Below, in pieces: positions 1 through 7,069 of a stretch of DNA of 18,747 nucleotides. The notes below the pieces were generated by a model, which did not search any database, had not been told where the DNA came from, and saw only the letters and a list, made by a program, of their open reading frames with translations. The stretch spans positions 1 to 18,747 of the forward strand of contig CAZWVM010000059.1 of assembly GCA_964637705.1 (NCBI GenBank), given 5' to 3'. The translations under genes and the position numbers were made by a program. Source of the stretch: CAZWVM01 sp964637705 (GTDB lineage Bacteria; UBA8481). Positions within the stretch are counted from its first letter, which is position 1. Each line of letters opens with the position of its first letter.

Positions 1-2670
1 CTGACGCGCATGTCGGCCGCCGAGGCCTCGGCGCTGATCACCTCGCTCTTCGGCTCCGTCCGCGTCACGCAGATGCCCGCCGGCCTGGGGATCGTCCTCC
101 TGGGTTCCGAGGTCTCCGTCGCGGAGGCGGTGGAACTGATCCGCCAGATCGACCAGCGGCGCATCCACCTGGTGCCCGTGAAGAACGTCGAACTCGCAAC
201 GATCGCGACGGCGGTCACGGAGTACTTCCCCGAGGCCGAGGTTCAGACGATCACGGAACTCAACTCGCTCTCCGTCTCCGCGGAGACCTCCGTGGTGCGG
301 GAGATCGACCGGTTCGTGGCCGACCTCGACCAGGCGATGCACACCGCGATCCGCCCGGTCAAGTATTACGACCCGACGAACTCCGCCGACCTCATCGCGG
401 CCGTGACGCGCCACACGCAACTCGACGGCGCCATGGTCGGATTCGACAACCAGGCGAACGCGATCCTGATGCAGGGCCCCCTGCACCAGATCGAGCGCGC
501 GCTCAAGATCATCGACGACCTCGACCAGCCCACGCCCCAGATCCTCATTGAGGCCGCCGTGATCGAGGCCACTCTGCAGGACCAGCGATCGCTCGGATTC
601 CAGTGGGACTATCGGCCCGACCTGACGGCCATCGGTCTTCTCCCGACCGCGAACCTGACCCCGACGGGCATGGGCGGGGCCTCGGCGAGCTTCAACTCGG
701 GCGGCACGGGCGGGTTCACACTGGCTTTGGGTCGGAGCAATCTTCAGATGACGGTGAGCGCCCTCCTCTCGAGTTCGGACGCGCGCGTCGTCTCGGCTCC
801 CAAACTCCTGACGCGCAGCAGCAAGACGGCGACCGTCGATGTCGGCACCATCGTCTACTACTCCCAGCAGACGGTCACGAACGTCGGAGGGTCGCTGGTG
901 ACGGCGACCACATGGACGGGACAGCCCGTGCCCGCCGCGCTCAACATCACGCCCTACGTCGCCCGCGGTTCGGACAACGTGCGGATGGATGTGACGGTCA
1001 TCGTCGGTTCATCGCTCGGGCAGGTCGCGCCCGGCGCGCCCCTGAACGTCCAGACGCGCAACGTCAGCGCGAACGTGGACGTCCTCGACGGCCAGACCCT
1101 CGTCATCGGCGGCCTCATCTCCAAGAGCGTCTCGGACGCCGTTTCGAAGATTCCGATCCTGGGGGACATCCCGGGCCTGGGCAAGATCTTCCAGTCGACG
1201 ACGAAGACGGAGGCGAACAACGAGGTCCTGATCCTTCTCTCGCCGCGCATCATCTATCCGCAGGCGCAGGAACTGCAGATGGAGGAGGAGCTCAACCGCT
1301 ACAAGTACCTCGTGAACTTCCCGGCCGACTGGAGCGGCCGCCGGTGGCTGGTGAACAATCGCCAGCGCGGCGCGGCGCTCAGGCAGCAGTTGAACCAGAG
1401 CGCGAACTTCTACGTCGACGTGGACGAGAGCGGACGCAGCTCGATCGGTTCCGCGCCGGCCCCGGCCGCCCCGGCCGCGGCGGCCTTCCCGGTCTCGGCG
1501 ACCCCGCCGGCCGCGACGGCGCCCGTCTCGGCGCCCGTCACCTACACGGCGCCGGTCTCGCAGCCCTCGGCCGCGACGGCGCCCGCGACGAGCCAGCCGC
1601 CGCTCATGGGTTCCATCACCTCCTTCGACGTGAACACGGCCTCGGCCGCCGAGCTTCGCCAGGTGCCGAACATGCCGGCCCACGTCGCCGAACTGATCGT
1701 GAAGTACCGCGAGCAGAACGGCGGGTTCGAGCGGATGAGGGATCTGCTCTCCGTGCCGGGCATGTCGCCGCTGCTGCTCGACAAGATCAATCCCTATCTC
1801 CGCATCGGGCCGGTCGCGACCGCGGTCGCGCCCACGCCGCCGTCGGCCACGGTCACGGCGCCCGTGACCGTCGCGCCGCCCGTTACGGCGCCGTCCGTCC
1901 CGGCCTCGGCCGCGTCGGCGCGCGGCAAGGTCAACATCAACGCGGCCTCGATCGAGGACCTCAAGACCCTGCCGGGCATCCAGGATCATCACGCGCGCAT
2001 GATCGTCGCGTATCGGAACACCTACGGGACGTTCCAGACGATCGACCAGCTCATCGACGTGCCCGGCATCTCCCCGGAGATGTTCGGCCGCATCCGGGAG
2101 CTCGTGACCGTCTCGGCGTCGACCCCGGCCGCGGCGCCCGCCTCGACCTACACCCCGCCGCCCGTTTCCACCGCGCCGGTCGCGACCGCGCCCGCAGCGG
2201 GCGCACGGGTCAACGTGAACACGGCGACGGAGGCGGAACTGAGGACCATCCCCGAGTTCACGGTGCAGAACGTGAAGCTGATCATCAGCTACCGGAAGAG
2301 CTACGGTTCCTTCGCGACCCTCGAGGACCTGCTGAATGTTCCCTCCATCACGCCGGATCTCTTCAACCGCGTGCGGAACCGCCTGACGACGGGCGGCGTG
2401 ACGGTGCCGGCCACGACGGCCCCGGCGTCGGCTCCGCGCTCGGCCCCGTCGACGCCCCCGCCCTCGTCCTCTTCGCGCCGCGTGAACATCAACACGGCGA
2501 CCGAGGCGGAACTGAGGACGATCCCCGAGCTCTCGGTCCAGAACATCAAGCTGCTCCTGGCCTACCGCGCGAGCTACGGGAACTTCACGTCGGTGGACGG
2601 GCTCCTCGAGGTTCCGACCTTCAACGCCGATCTCCTCGCCCGGATCCGCGACAGGATCAGCGCCCCGTAG
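1..2670 (+). CDS. Secretin fused to four ComEA-type helix-hairpin-helix modules (5' end outside the window)
   Basis: Outer-membrane channel of the secretin superfamily (PilQ/GspD type). The frame is open to base 1, and the first visible residues already lie inside an N-domain, so the gene starts upstream; residues are numbered here from the ATG at 10. Three secretin N-type repeats fill about 1-50, 51-110 and 112-175. The secretin barrel domain follows at about 176-416, with ILIEAAVIEATLQDQRSLGF, the VVSAPKLLT segment and a C-terminal gate of the type ILGDIPGLGKIF...EVLILLSPRII. After a charged segment come Ala/Pro/Thr/Val-rich linkers and four HhH modules starting near 541, 641, 734 and 825, each opening V-N-x-N-x-A-x-x-x-x-L as in ComEA. 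Secretins pass pili, proteins or DNA across the outer membrane; ComEA binds incoming DNA. Whether this serves DNA uptake, a type IV pilus or type II secretion is inference. No neighbouring pilus or secretion gene is visible. HhH modules also occur in GspK-type proteins, so protein contacts are an alternative. Confidence 0.9.
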   Translation: MTRMSAAEASALITSLFGSVRVTQMPAGLGIVLLGSEVSVAEAVELIRQIDQRRIHLVPVKNVELATIATAVTEYFPEAEVQTITELNSLSVSAETSVVREIDRFVADLDQAMHTAIRPVKYYDPTNSADLIAAVTRHTQLDGAMVGFDNQANAILMQGPLHQIERALKIIDDLDQPTPQILIEAAVIEATLQDQRSLGFQWDYRPDLTAIGLLPTANLTPTGMGGASASFNSGGTGGFTLALGRSNLQMTVSALLSSSDARVVSAPKLLTRSSKTATVDVGTIVYYSQQTVTNVGGSLVTATTWTGQPVPAALNITPYVARGSDNVRMDVTVIVGSSLGQVAPGAPLNVQTRNVSANVDVLDGQTLVIGGLISKSVSDAVSKIPILGDIPGLGKIFQSTTKTEANNEVLILLSPRIIYPQAQELQMEEELNRYKYLVNFPADWSGRRWLVNNRQRGAALRQQLNQSANFYVDVDESGRSSIGSAPAPAAPAAAAFPVSATPPAATAPVSAPVTYTAPVSQPSAATAPATSQPPLMGSITSFDVNTASAAELRQVPNMPAHVAELIVKYREQNGGFERMRDLLSVPGMSPLLLDKINPYLRIGPVATAVAPTPPSATVTAPVTVAPPVTAPSVPASAASARGKVNINAASIEDLKTLPGIQDHHARMIVAYRNTYGTFQTIDQLIDVPGISPEMFGRIRELVTVSASTPAAAPASTYTPPPVSTAPVATAPAAGARVNVNTATEAELRTIPEFTVQNVKLIISYRKSYGSFATLEDLLNVPSITPDLFNRVRNRLTTGGVTVPATTAPASAPRSAPSTPPPSSSSRRVNINTATEAELRTIPELSVQNIKLLLAYRASYGNFTSVDGLLEVPTFNADLLARIRDRISAP
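1630..2667 (+). repeat. Four tandem ComEA-like HhH modules within the secretin gene
   Basis: The modules begin at about 1630, 1930, 2209 and 2482. Modules 3 and 4 are offset by exactly 273 nt (91 codons) and share long near-identical DNA, for example AACACGGCGAC(G/C)GAGGCG followed by GAACTGAGGAC, which indicates a recent internal duplication. Modules 1 and 2 are more diverged. Low-complexity linkers rich in GCG/CCG/GTC codons separate them. Confidence 0.85.
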
Positions 2671-2677
2671 GAACCGG

Positions 2678-2693
2678 CCCGCGGTCCCGCGGG
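2678..2693 (+). terminator. Weak hairpin after the secretin gene
   Basis: CCCGCG (2678-2683) pairs with CGCGGG (2688-2693) across a GTCC loop, eight bases after the secretin stop codon. There is no T-tract, so it is at best a factor-assisted or weak terminator. The following repeat element, which can also fold, lies between these two convergent genes and may contribute. Confidence 0.25.
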
Positions 2694-2703
2694 GGGGCTG
2701 CAA

Positions 2704-2806
2704 GATCGCGGTTTGCGATCTTCGATTTGCGATGAGCGATCTACGATGGAAAATCTCAAATCGAAGAGACGCAAATCGTAAATCTCAAATCGATAATCGG
2801 AAATCG
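2704..2806. repeat. AAATCG/CGATTT inverted-repeat element, copy A
   Basis: The left half carries TTTGCGAT and CGATTTGCGAT units. The right half carries their complements: AAATCGAAGAGACGCAAATCG, then several more AAATCG/AAATC units. The two halves can fold into a long imperfect hairpin. It fills the space between the convergent secretin gene and the minus-strand gene, whose stop codon begins exactly at the element's right edge (2807). It is much richer in A+T than its surroundings. A second copy with a longer centre sits at 10685-10812. It resembles a REP/MITE-like non-coding repeat; no transposase is in the window. Confidence 0.7.
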
Positions 2807-3532
2807 TCAGATCAGCTCCGTCGCGCCCGTCCCGTCCATCTTCAGGAATCGCTCCAGGATCTCCGTGTCCGGCATCTCGACGCGGTTGACGGTGACGGTG
2901 CCGAGGACGTAGAGGGGCCCGAGCGAGGGGTCGGCGGCGAGGAAGCGCTCGAGCACCCCGACGAGTTCCCGGACCTGGACCTCGAGGTTCATCCTCGTCA
3001 CCGACTCGATCGGGCTCTCGGCGGCAAGGATCTCGGCCCTCCGCGCGTGAAGGCGATATTTCAGGGAGCCGAGGAAGTCGATGAAGAGGATGCCGTTCTC
3101 GGTCGAGGAGATCGAGGGGGTCTCGTCCGGGTACGCCCGGAAATCCTCGACGACGTGCGTCAGCGCTCCGCAGGTCGGCCTCTCCACGCCGTCGCGGCCG
3201 CAGAGGCGGCCCCGCGTCACGCGGCCGCCCTCGCGCGTCTCGCCGATGTGAACGTTCACCTCGAAGACGTTGGAGCGGTGGCCCTGCCCGAGCGCGACCT
3301 TGACCTGCTGGTAGAAGATCTGGCTGCCGATGATGCGCGTCGAGAAGATGCCGCCATGCGAGGAGAAGACCGACGCGCGCATCTCGTCGGTGGCGCTCTG
3401 GACCTCGTCGCTGCACCCGAAGAGCGCGAGGAAGGGCTCGAACCCGGGCGACTCGAAGGCGATGCGGTCGCGGATCGCCTCGAAGAGGTAGCGGGGATCG
3501 TACTCGCGGCCCTTCTCGACGAGGATCCTCAT
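2807..3532 (-). CDS. Hypothetical protein, possible remote LCIB-type beta-carbonic-anhydrase fold
   Basis: A 241-residue soluble protein with no signal peptide or membrane segment. I do not recognise it with certainty. The spacing of possible metal ligands, Cys40 (GCSDEV), His95 (VHIGE) and Cys121 (TCGAL), together with a GGIF...G turn at 60-70, recalls the LCIB family of beta-carbonic anhydrases (CRDE..., HIGI..., ACGAL). The comparison is from memory, and the Arg of the CRDE motif is replaced by Ser41. The C-terminal part (about 140-241) looks like an ordinary alpha/beta segment and ends close to the repeat element. The ATG at 3532 overlaps the stop codon of the upstream NTT-HEAT-cNMP gene (ATGA), so the two are translationally coupled and probably work together. 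Existence of the gene is well supported by coupling and codon use; the function is tentative. Confidence 0.8.
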   Translation of the reverse strand: MRILVEKGREYDPRYLFEAIRDRIAFESPGFEPFLALFGCSDEVQSATDEMRASVFSSHGGIFSTRIIGSQIFYQQVKVALGQGHRSNVFEVNVHIGETREGGRVTRGRLCGRDGVERPTCGALTHVVEDFRAYPDETPSISSTENGILFIDFLGSLKYRLHARRAEILAAESPIESVTRMNLEVQVRELVGVLERFLAADPSLGPLYVLGTVTVNRVEMPDTEILERFLKMDGTGATELI

Positions 3533-3978
3533 GCCGGCACCGTGCCCGCGGCGACGTGGTGGGGCTCGAGGGAGGCGCGCACGCGGCCCGTGAGAGTCTT
3601 GAAGATGCCGAAGGCGACCTCCGGCCGCTCCATGATGATCTCCCGGAAGTCTTCCCGGCTGATTCTGAGGAGCGTGGCTTCGGTCGCGGCGCGCGCGGCG
3701 GCGGAGCGGGGATTGTCATCCAGGATCGCCATCTCGCCCACGACCTCCGGCGGCTCCAGCCACGCCACGTGCCGCCCGTCGGGCGCGATCACCTCGATGC
3801 GCCCGCTGACGATGAGGTAGGCGGCGTCGCCGGGGGCGCCGGCCTCGAAGAGGACCGCGCCGGCCGGCTCTTCGACCGTCTCCGCGATCGCCGCCACGTG
3901 GGGGAGATCTTCGCGCTTGAGTCCGCGGAAGAGGGAGCAGCTCCTGAGGAAAAGCACCTTCTCGATCGTGTTCAGCAT
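3529..3978 (-). other. Possible internally initiated stand-alone cNMP-binding protein (149 residues)
   Basis: Met927 of the long protein (ATG complement at 3976-3978) begins exactly where the cNMP-binding domain begins. It is preceded by AAGGGAGGTGA (complement of 3983-3993), with 7 nt between GGAGG and the ATG. This is the best Shine-Dalgarno match in the window and lies within codons for Pro-Lys-Gly-Gly-Asp-Glu. The frame is continuous with the HEAT region, so both the full-length protein and a separate domain could be made. It may mark a former gene boundary. Confidence 0.45.
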
Positions 3979-6756
3979 CTCGTCACCTCCCTTGGGGTCG
4001 TGGGGCGTCATCGTGGCCGCGGCGGACTCGCGGACCAGTTCGTCCTCGTCGCCGCGCAGTCCATCGCGGATCGATCGCGCGTAGGGCTCCTTTTGATCGC
4101 CGAGGGCGTAGGCGAGGGCGGCGCGGACGAGCGAGGAGGGATGGCGCGAGAGGCGGTCGAGGAGTCCCTCGACCCTGCGCTGGTCCTCCGGCACCATCTC
4201 TTCCAGGTGCTTTTCCCAGTCCGCCCCGGTCCGGTCGACGATCGCGGCCAGGGGTCGTGAGAGATCGCCGGCGGCCAGGTTCTCGACCGCCTCCAGGGCG
4301 AGCGCCCGGGCGCGCGGGTCGCGCGAGGAGGCCCGCGCCGCGATCTCCAGGATCGCATCGGGCCGCGCCGTGAGTCCCAGGGCGAGGAGAGCGTGTCGCA
4401 CGCTCGTATCGCATTCCTCGCGGCAGATCTCGCCCAGGAACTCCGCCCCGACGTCGGAGCCGAGGTGCGTCGCCACGAGCGATTCGCCTCGGCGGTTGCG
4501 GTAGGCGAACTTGAGTTCCTGCCGCACCACGCCGAGCAGACGCTCGCGCTCCTTCTCGCCCGTCACCGGGCTCTTCAGGCGCTGAGCCAGCCCATCGAGA
4601 GCCGCGCCGCGGACGACCGGGTCCGGATCGTCGGTGAGATCCATGAGCGTCTCCTCGACGTGACCCTTCCGGACGAGGGCCAGCGCGCGCGCCGCGAGGC
4701 GACGCGTCTCCGGGCTCGCCCCCTGGATGGCCGCGAGGAGCGCGGGCACGGCCTTCTTCCCGATCTGAGAGAGGGCGTAGAGGGCGGCCGAACGAAGGTG
4801 GGGATCGGCGAGGCACTCGACGAGCGGCCCGGCGGCCCGGTCGGAGCCGATCTTGCCGAGGGCGCGGACGGAGCGGTGGCGGACGAGGGGGTTGGGATCC
4901 TTGAGAAGCCGCACGAGCGAGGGGATGAAATGGCGGACGCGGGTCTCGCCGAGGATCTTCGCCGCCATCGCGCGATCGGGTACCTGCGCCGACTCGAGGA
5001 GGCGCCCCAGGGTCTCCGCCGCGGCCAGGATCCCGTCCAGCCCGCCGACGCGGATGAGCGCGATGACGGCGGCGACCCGGACCGTCTCCTCGGGATCCTT
5101 GACGAGCGAGACGAGATGCTCGACGTCCATCTCCTCGCCGATCGCCCCGCAGGCCTCGACGGCGCGCGTCCGGACCGCGGCATCCGGGTCGCGCGTCAAC
5201 TCGAGGATCGCCTCGAAGTCCTCGCGCCGCCCGAGGATTCCGAGGGCGCCGACGGCCGCGCATTTCAGCTCCGAGGAGCGGGACGAGAGGGCGGCGAGCA
5301 TCTCCGGGCGCAGTTCCCCGGCGCCCAGCGCTCCCGCCATCTCCAAGGCCGTCGCGCTCCTCACCGGGTCGCCCCCGCGGATCGTCTCGCGCAGGGCGGC
5401 GAGCGACTCGGGTCCCTTCAGCGCCTCGCCGGGAAGCTCGGTCTCGCGCTCGGCGGAGAGCGCGGAGACGAGCCCCTGGACGTAGGCGACGCGGATGCGC
5501 AGGGCGACGAGGAGCCAGGCCGCGGAGAGGAGGAAGAGGAGCCAGCAGAGTTGCACGGGGGAGAGGAGGAAGGTGGCGAAGAGGAGCGCGACGCCGCCGA
5601 GGCCGGTTCCCAGCGGCCGGATCGTGCCCTCGACGAAGCTCCGCGCCCGCGCGCGCTTCTCCGACGGTATGGCGTTGAAGAGGAGCGAATAGGAGGAGTC
5701 CTGGATGGTGTAGAGGAGGACATGGTCGATCCCCTTGGCGATCGAGGCGGTCCAGAACCCGAACGAGAGCGCCATGAGCGCGGTGGTGCCGGTGTTGGCG
5801 AGCGGATGGACGACGATGCAGCGCCCGACGCCGAGCCGGCGGACGAGCAGGGGCGTGACGAGGAACTGGAAGAGAAGCGCCCCGAAGCCGCAGAGGCCGC
5901 GGAAGAGGCCGAGGAAGGAGGTCAGGCCGTCCTTGTCGACGTGCGCCGCTCCGTTCTCCATGACCGTGTATTCCTGGCGCGCCACGAGGCTGAACTGGTA
6001 GTCGAGGACCGTGAAGACGGTCCAGAGGAGGAGCGTGAGGACGAGGAGCGTCTTGAGCAGGGGAGACTGGGCGACCAGGGCGAGGTTCGCGCCGAATCCC
6101 TTCTCTCCTTCACCGGGGGCGCGCCGCGGGCCCTCGGGCCGGGCCGCCGGGAGGCGGTCGGCGAATCCCAGGCGCAGGACCGCGAAGGCCGCGACGTGCA
6201 GGGCGAACCAGAGGGGGAAGATGCCCAGGGTTCCGATGAGGCCGACGATCGGCCTAGCGACGAAGCCGGCGACGATCATGCCGACGAGGGACCCGGCCCC
6301 GATCAGGGGGTAGGCGGCCTTCGCCTCGCGCGCGTCGAAGAGGTGCGCGCAGAGCGTCCAGACCTGCATGAGGGAGAGAACCCAGACGGCCTGGGCGAGG
6401 AGGTAGGCGGCGACGATGGCGGAGGCCCCCGCCGCGCCCGGGCCGCCCAGCGACGAGAGCAGTCCGACCGCGAGAACGAGCGCGGCGAAGACGCCGAGCG
6501 TGAGGGTGGCGAAGGGGCGGGGAGCGAGGCGGGTGGCGGCGGCGGCGTAGAGCGAGGCCAGGAAGACGCCGAAGAGGGCGTTGCCGATGTAGATCCACGG
6601 GAGGGCTCCGACGCCGAGCAGGGGATGGGAGAGGAGCAGGGAATCGCGGGCGCCCCGGCCGAGGATGATCCCGAGCATGACGATGAAGAAGTAGACGGCG
6701 GGCGCGACGACCCGCTTGTGAAGAGGATTGAGCCGCCCCTGGCGCCCCCCGCTCAT
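3529..6756 (-). CDS. NTT/MFS-like membrane protein with HEAT repeats and C-terminal cyclic-nucleotide-binding domain
   Basis: A 1075-residue inner-membrane protein. Residues about 15-425 form roughly a dozen hydrophobic helices of the MFS/ATP-ADP-translocase-like (NTT, Npt1/Npt2) type, including the stretch GIDHVLLYTIQDSSYSLLFN and the following PSEKRARARSFVEG. About 450-920 is a long HEAT-repeat solenoid with repeated (L)xDPxxxVRxxA(V)xALgxiG units. About 927-1075 is a cNMP-binding domain with a phosphate cassette G1007-E1008-M-A-I-L-D-D-N-P-R1017-S-A, so the key Glu and Arg are kept. NTT proteins with HEAT and cNMP domains are known in free-living bacteria, where transport of nucleotides is unproven. 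A cNMP-gated transporter or sensor is inferred. The start follows a possible promoter almost directly, with little leader. The gene is first in a two-gene unit with the downstream 241-residue protein. An internal start precedes the cNMP domain. Confidence 0.85.
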   Translation of the reverse strand: MSGGRQGRLNPLHKRVVAPAVYFFIVMLGIILGRGARDSLLLSHPLLGVGALPWIYIGNALFGVFLASLYAAAATRLAPRPFATLTLGVFAALVLAVGLLSSLGGPGAAGASAIVAAYLLAQAVWVLSLMQVWTLCAHLFDAREAKAAYPLIGAGSLVGMIVAGFVARPIVGLIGTLGIFPLWFALHVAAFAVLRLGFADRLPAARPEGPRRAPGEGEKGFGANLALVAQSPLLKTLLVLTLLLWTVFTVLDYQFSLVARQEYTVMENGAAHVDKDGLTSFLGLFRGLCGFGALLFQFLVTPLLVRRLGVGRCIVVHPLANTGTTALMALSFGFWTASIAKGIDHVLLYTIQDSSYSLLFNAIPSEKRARARSFVEGTIRPLGTGLGGVALLFATFLLSPVQLCWLLFLLSAAWLLVALRIRVAYVQGLVSALSAERETELPGEALKGPESLAALRETIRGGDPVRSATALEMAGALGAGELRPEMLAALSSRSSELKCAAVGALGILGRREDFEAILELTRDPDAAVRTRAVEACGAIGEEMDVEHLVSLVKDPEETVRVAAVIALIRVGGLDGILAAAETLGRLLESAQVPDRAMAAKILGETRVRHFIPSLVRLLKDPNPLVRHRSVRALGKIGSDRAAGPLVECLADPHLRSAALYALSQIGKKAVPALLAAIQGASPETRRLAARALALVRKGHVEETLMDLTDDPDPVVRGAALDGLAQRLKSPVTGEKERERLLGVVRQELKFAYRNRRGESLVATHLGSDVGAEFLGEICREECDTSVRHALLALGLTARPDAILEIAARASSRDPRARALALEAVENLAAGDLSRPLAAIVDRTGADWEKHLEEMVPEDQRRVEGLLDRLSRHPSSLVRAALAYALGDQKEPYARSIRDGLRGDEDELVRESAAATMTPHDPKGGDEMLNTIEKVLFLRSCSLFRGLKREDLPHVAAIAETVEEPAGAVLFEAGAPGDAAYLIVSGRIEVIAPDGRHVAWLEPPEVVGEMAILDDNPRSAAARAATEATLLRISREDFREIIMERPEVAFGIFKTLTGRVRASLEPHHVAAGTVPA
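3983..3993 (-). promoter_or_regulatory. Strong internal ribosome binding site
   Basis: AAGGGAGGTGA on the minus strand differs from the canonical anti-16S complement by little and stands at optimal distance from the in-frame ATG at 3978. No comparable site precedes the start at 6756. Confidence 0.5.
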
Positions 6757-6762
6757 GAATCA

Positions 6763-6791
6763 AGAATAGTCCCGGCACGCGGATAGAGCAA
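6763..6791 (-). promoter_or_regulatory. Possible promoter of the NTT-HEAT-cNMP gene
   Basis: On the minus strand TTGCTC (complement of 6786-6791) and TATTCT (complement of 6763-6768) are 17 nt apart. Initiation about 7 nt downstream would fall at the ATG itself, giving a leaderless transcript; there is no clear Shine-Dalgarno before that ATG. The boxes are imperfect, so this is moderate evidence. Confidence 0.35.
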
Positions 6792-6825
6792 TGGGTGAAA
6801 GAGAGACTTGATTCCCGGAGATATC

Positions 6826-6966
6826 ACCATAGAGAACGGAGAGCACAGAGAAGAGGGAGCCTGAATGCCCGAGGATGGACCCGGTGGGTGAAATGGACTC
6901 TGTCAGGCGTGGTAAAAGAAGTGGGACTAACAGGGGTTTCTCTGCGTCTCCGTGTCTCTGTGGCTT
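6826..6966. repeat. CACAGAG/CACGGAG inverted-repeat element
   Basis: The left arm (about 6826-6857, including ATAGAGAACGGAGAGCACAG and AGAA) is matched, in reverse complement, by the right arm (about 6936-6966, TTCTCTGCGTCTCCGTGTCT followed by CTGTGG). The arms agree at most positions with a one-to-two base gap and enclose about 78 nt. The element lies wholly in the divergent intergenic region between the NTT gene and the OmpA/VWA gene. I see no credible gene in it. It is a second repeat family, distinct from the AAATCG one. Confidence 0.6.
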
Positions 6967-6973
6967 ATAAGCC
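6962..6973. promoter_or_regulatory. Perfect 12-bp palindrome GGCTTATAAGCC
   Basis: A perfect palindrome at the outer edge of the right arm of the inverted-repeat element and about 40 bp upstream of the -35 box of the OmpA/VWA gene. It could be an operator or the terminus of the element; nothing in the sequence decides. Confidence 0.3.
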
Positions 6974-7012
6974 CTCGGGGATCGGGGTGGAGTGCAGGGT
7001 GGAGTGAGGAAA

Positions 7013-7041
7013 GTGACAAGGAGGGCCGGATCCGTCATAAT
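7013..7041 (+). promoter_or_regulatory. Sigma70-type promoter of the OmpA/VWA gene
   Basis: GTGACA (7013-7018) and CATAAT (7036-7041) are separated by 17 nt. Transcription would start near 7048, leaving a leader of about 22 nt with the GGGGAGG ribosome site (7058-7064) before the ATG at 7070. The -10 box is identical to that of the glycoside hydrolase operon. Confidence 0.6.
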
Positions 7042-7069
7042 CGTCTCATCCACGTATGGGGAGGTTCTC

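Noticed and set aside
2704..2806. CRISPR-like array of AAATCG units
   Set aside because: The units are 6-12 nt, irregularly spaced and in inverted orientation, with no 25-40 nt direct repeats or spacers.
4393..6786. A 797-codon + strand frame opposite the NTT-HEAT-cNMP gene
   Set aside because: The composition is Glu/Asp/Arg/Gly-rich and it has no motifs; the minus-strand frame has membrane helices, HEAT repeats and a cNMP cassette.
6992..7069. An upstream ATG for the OmpA/VWA gene
   Set aside because: It would put 26 residues before the signal peptide and start upstream of the promoter found at 7013-7041. The ATG at 7070 has a good ribosome site and is directly followed by the signal peptide.
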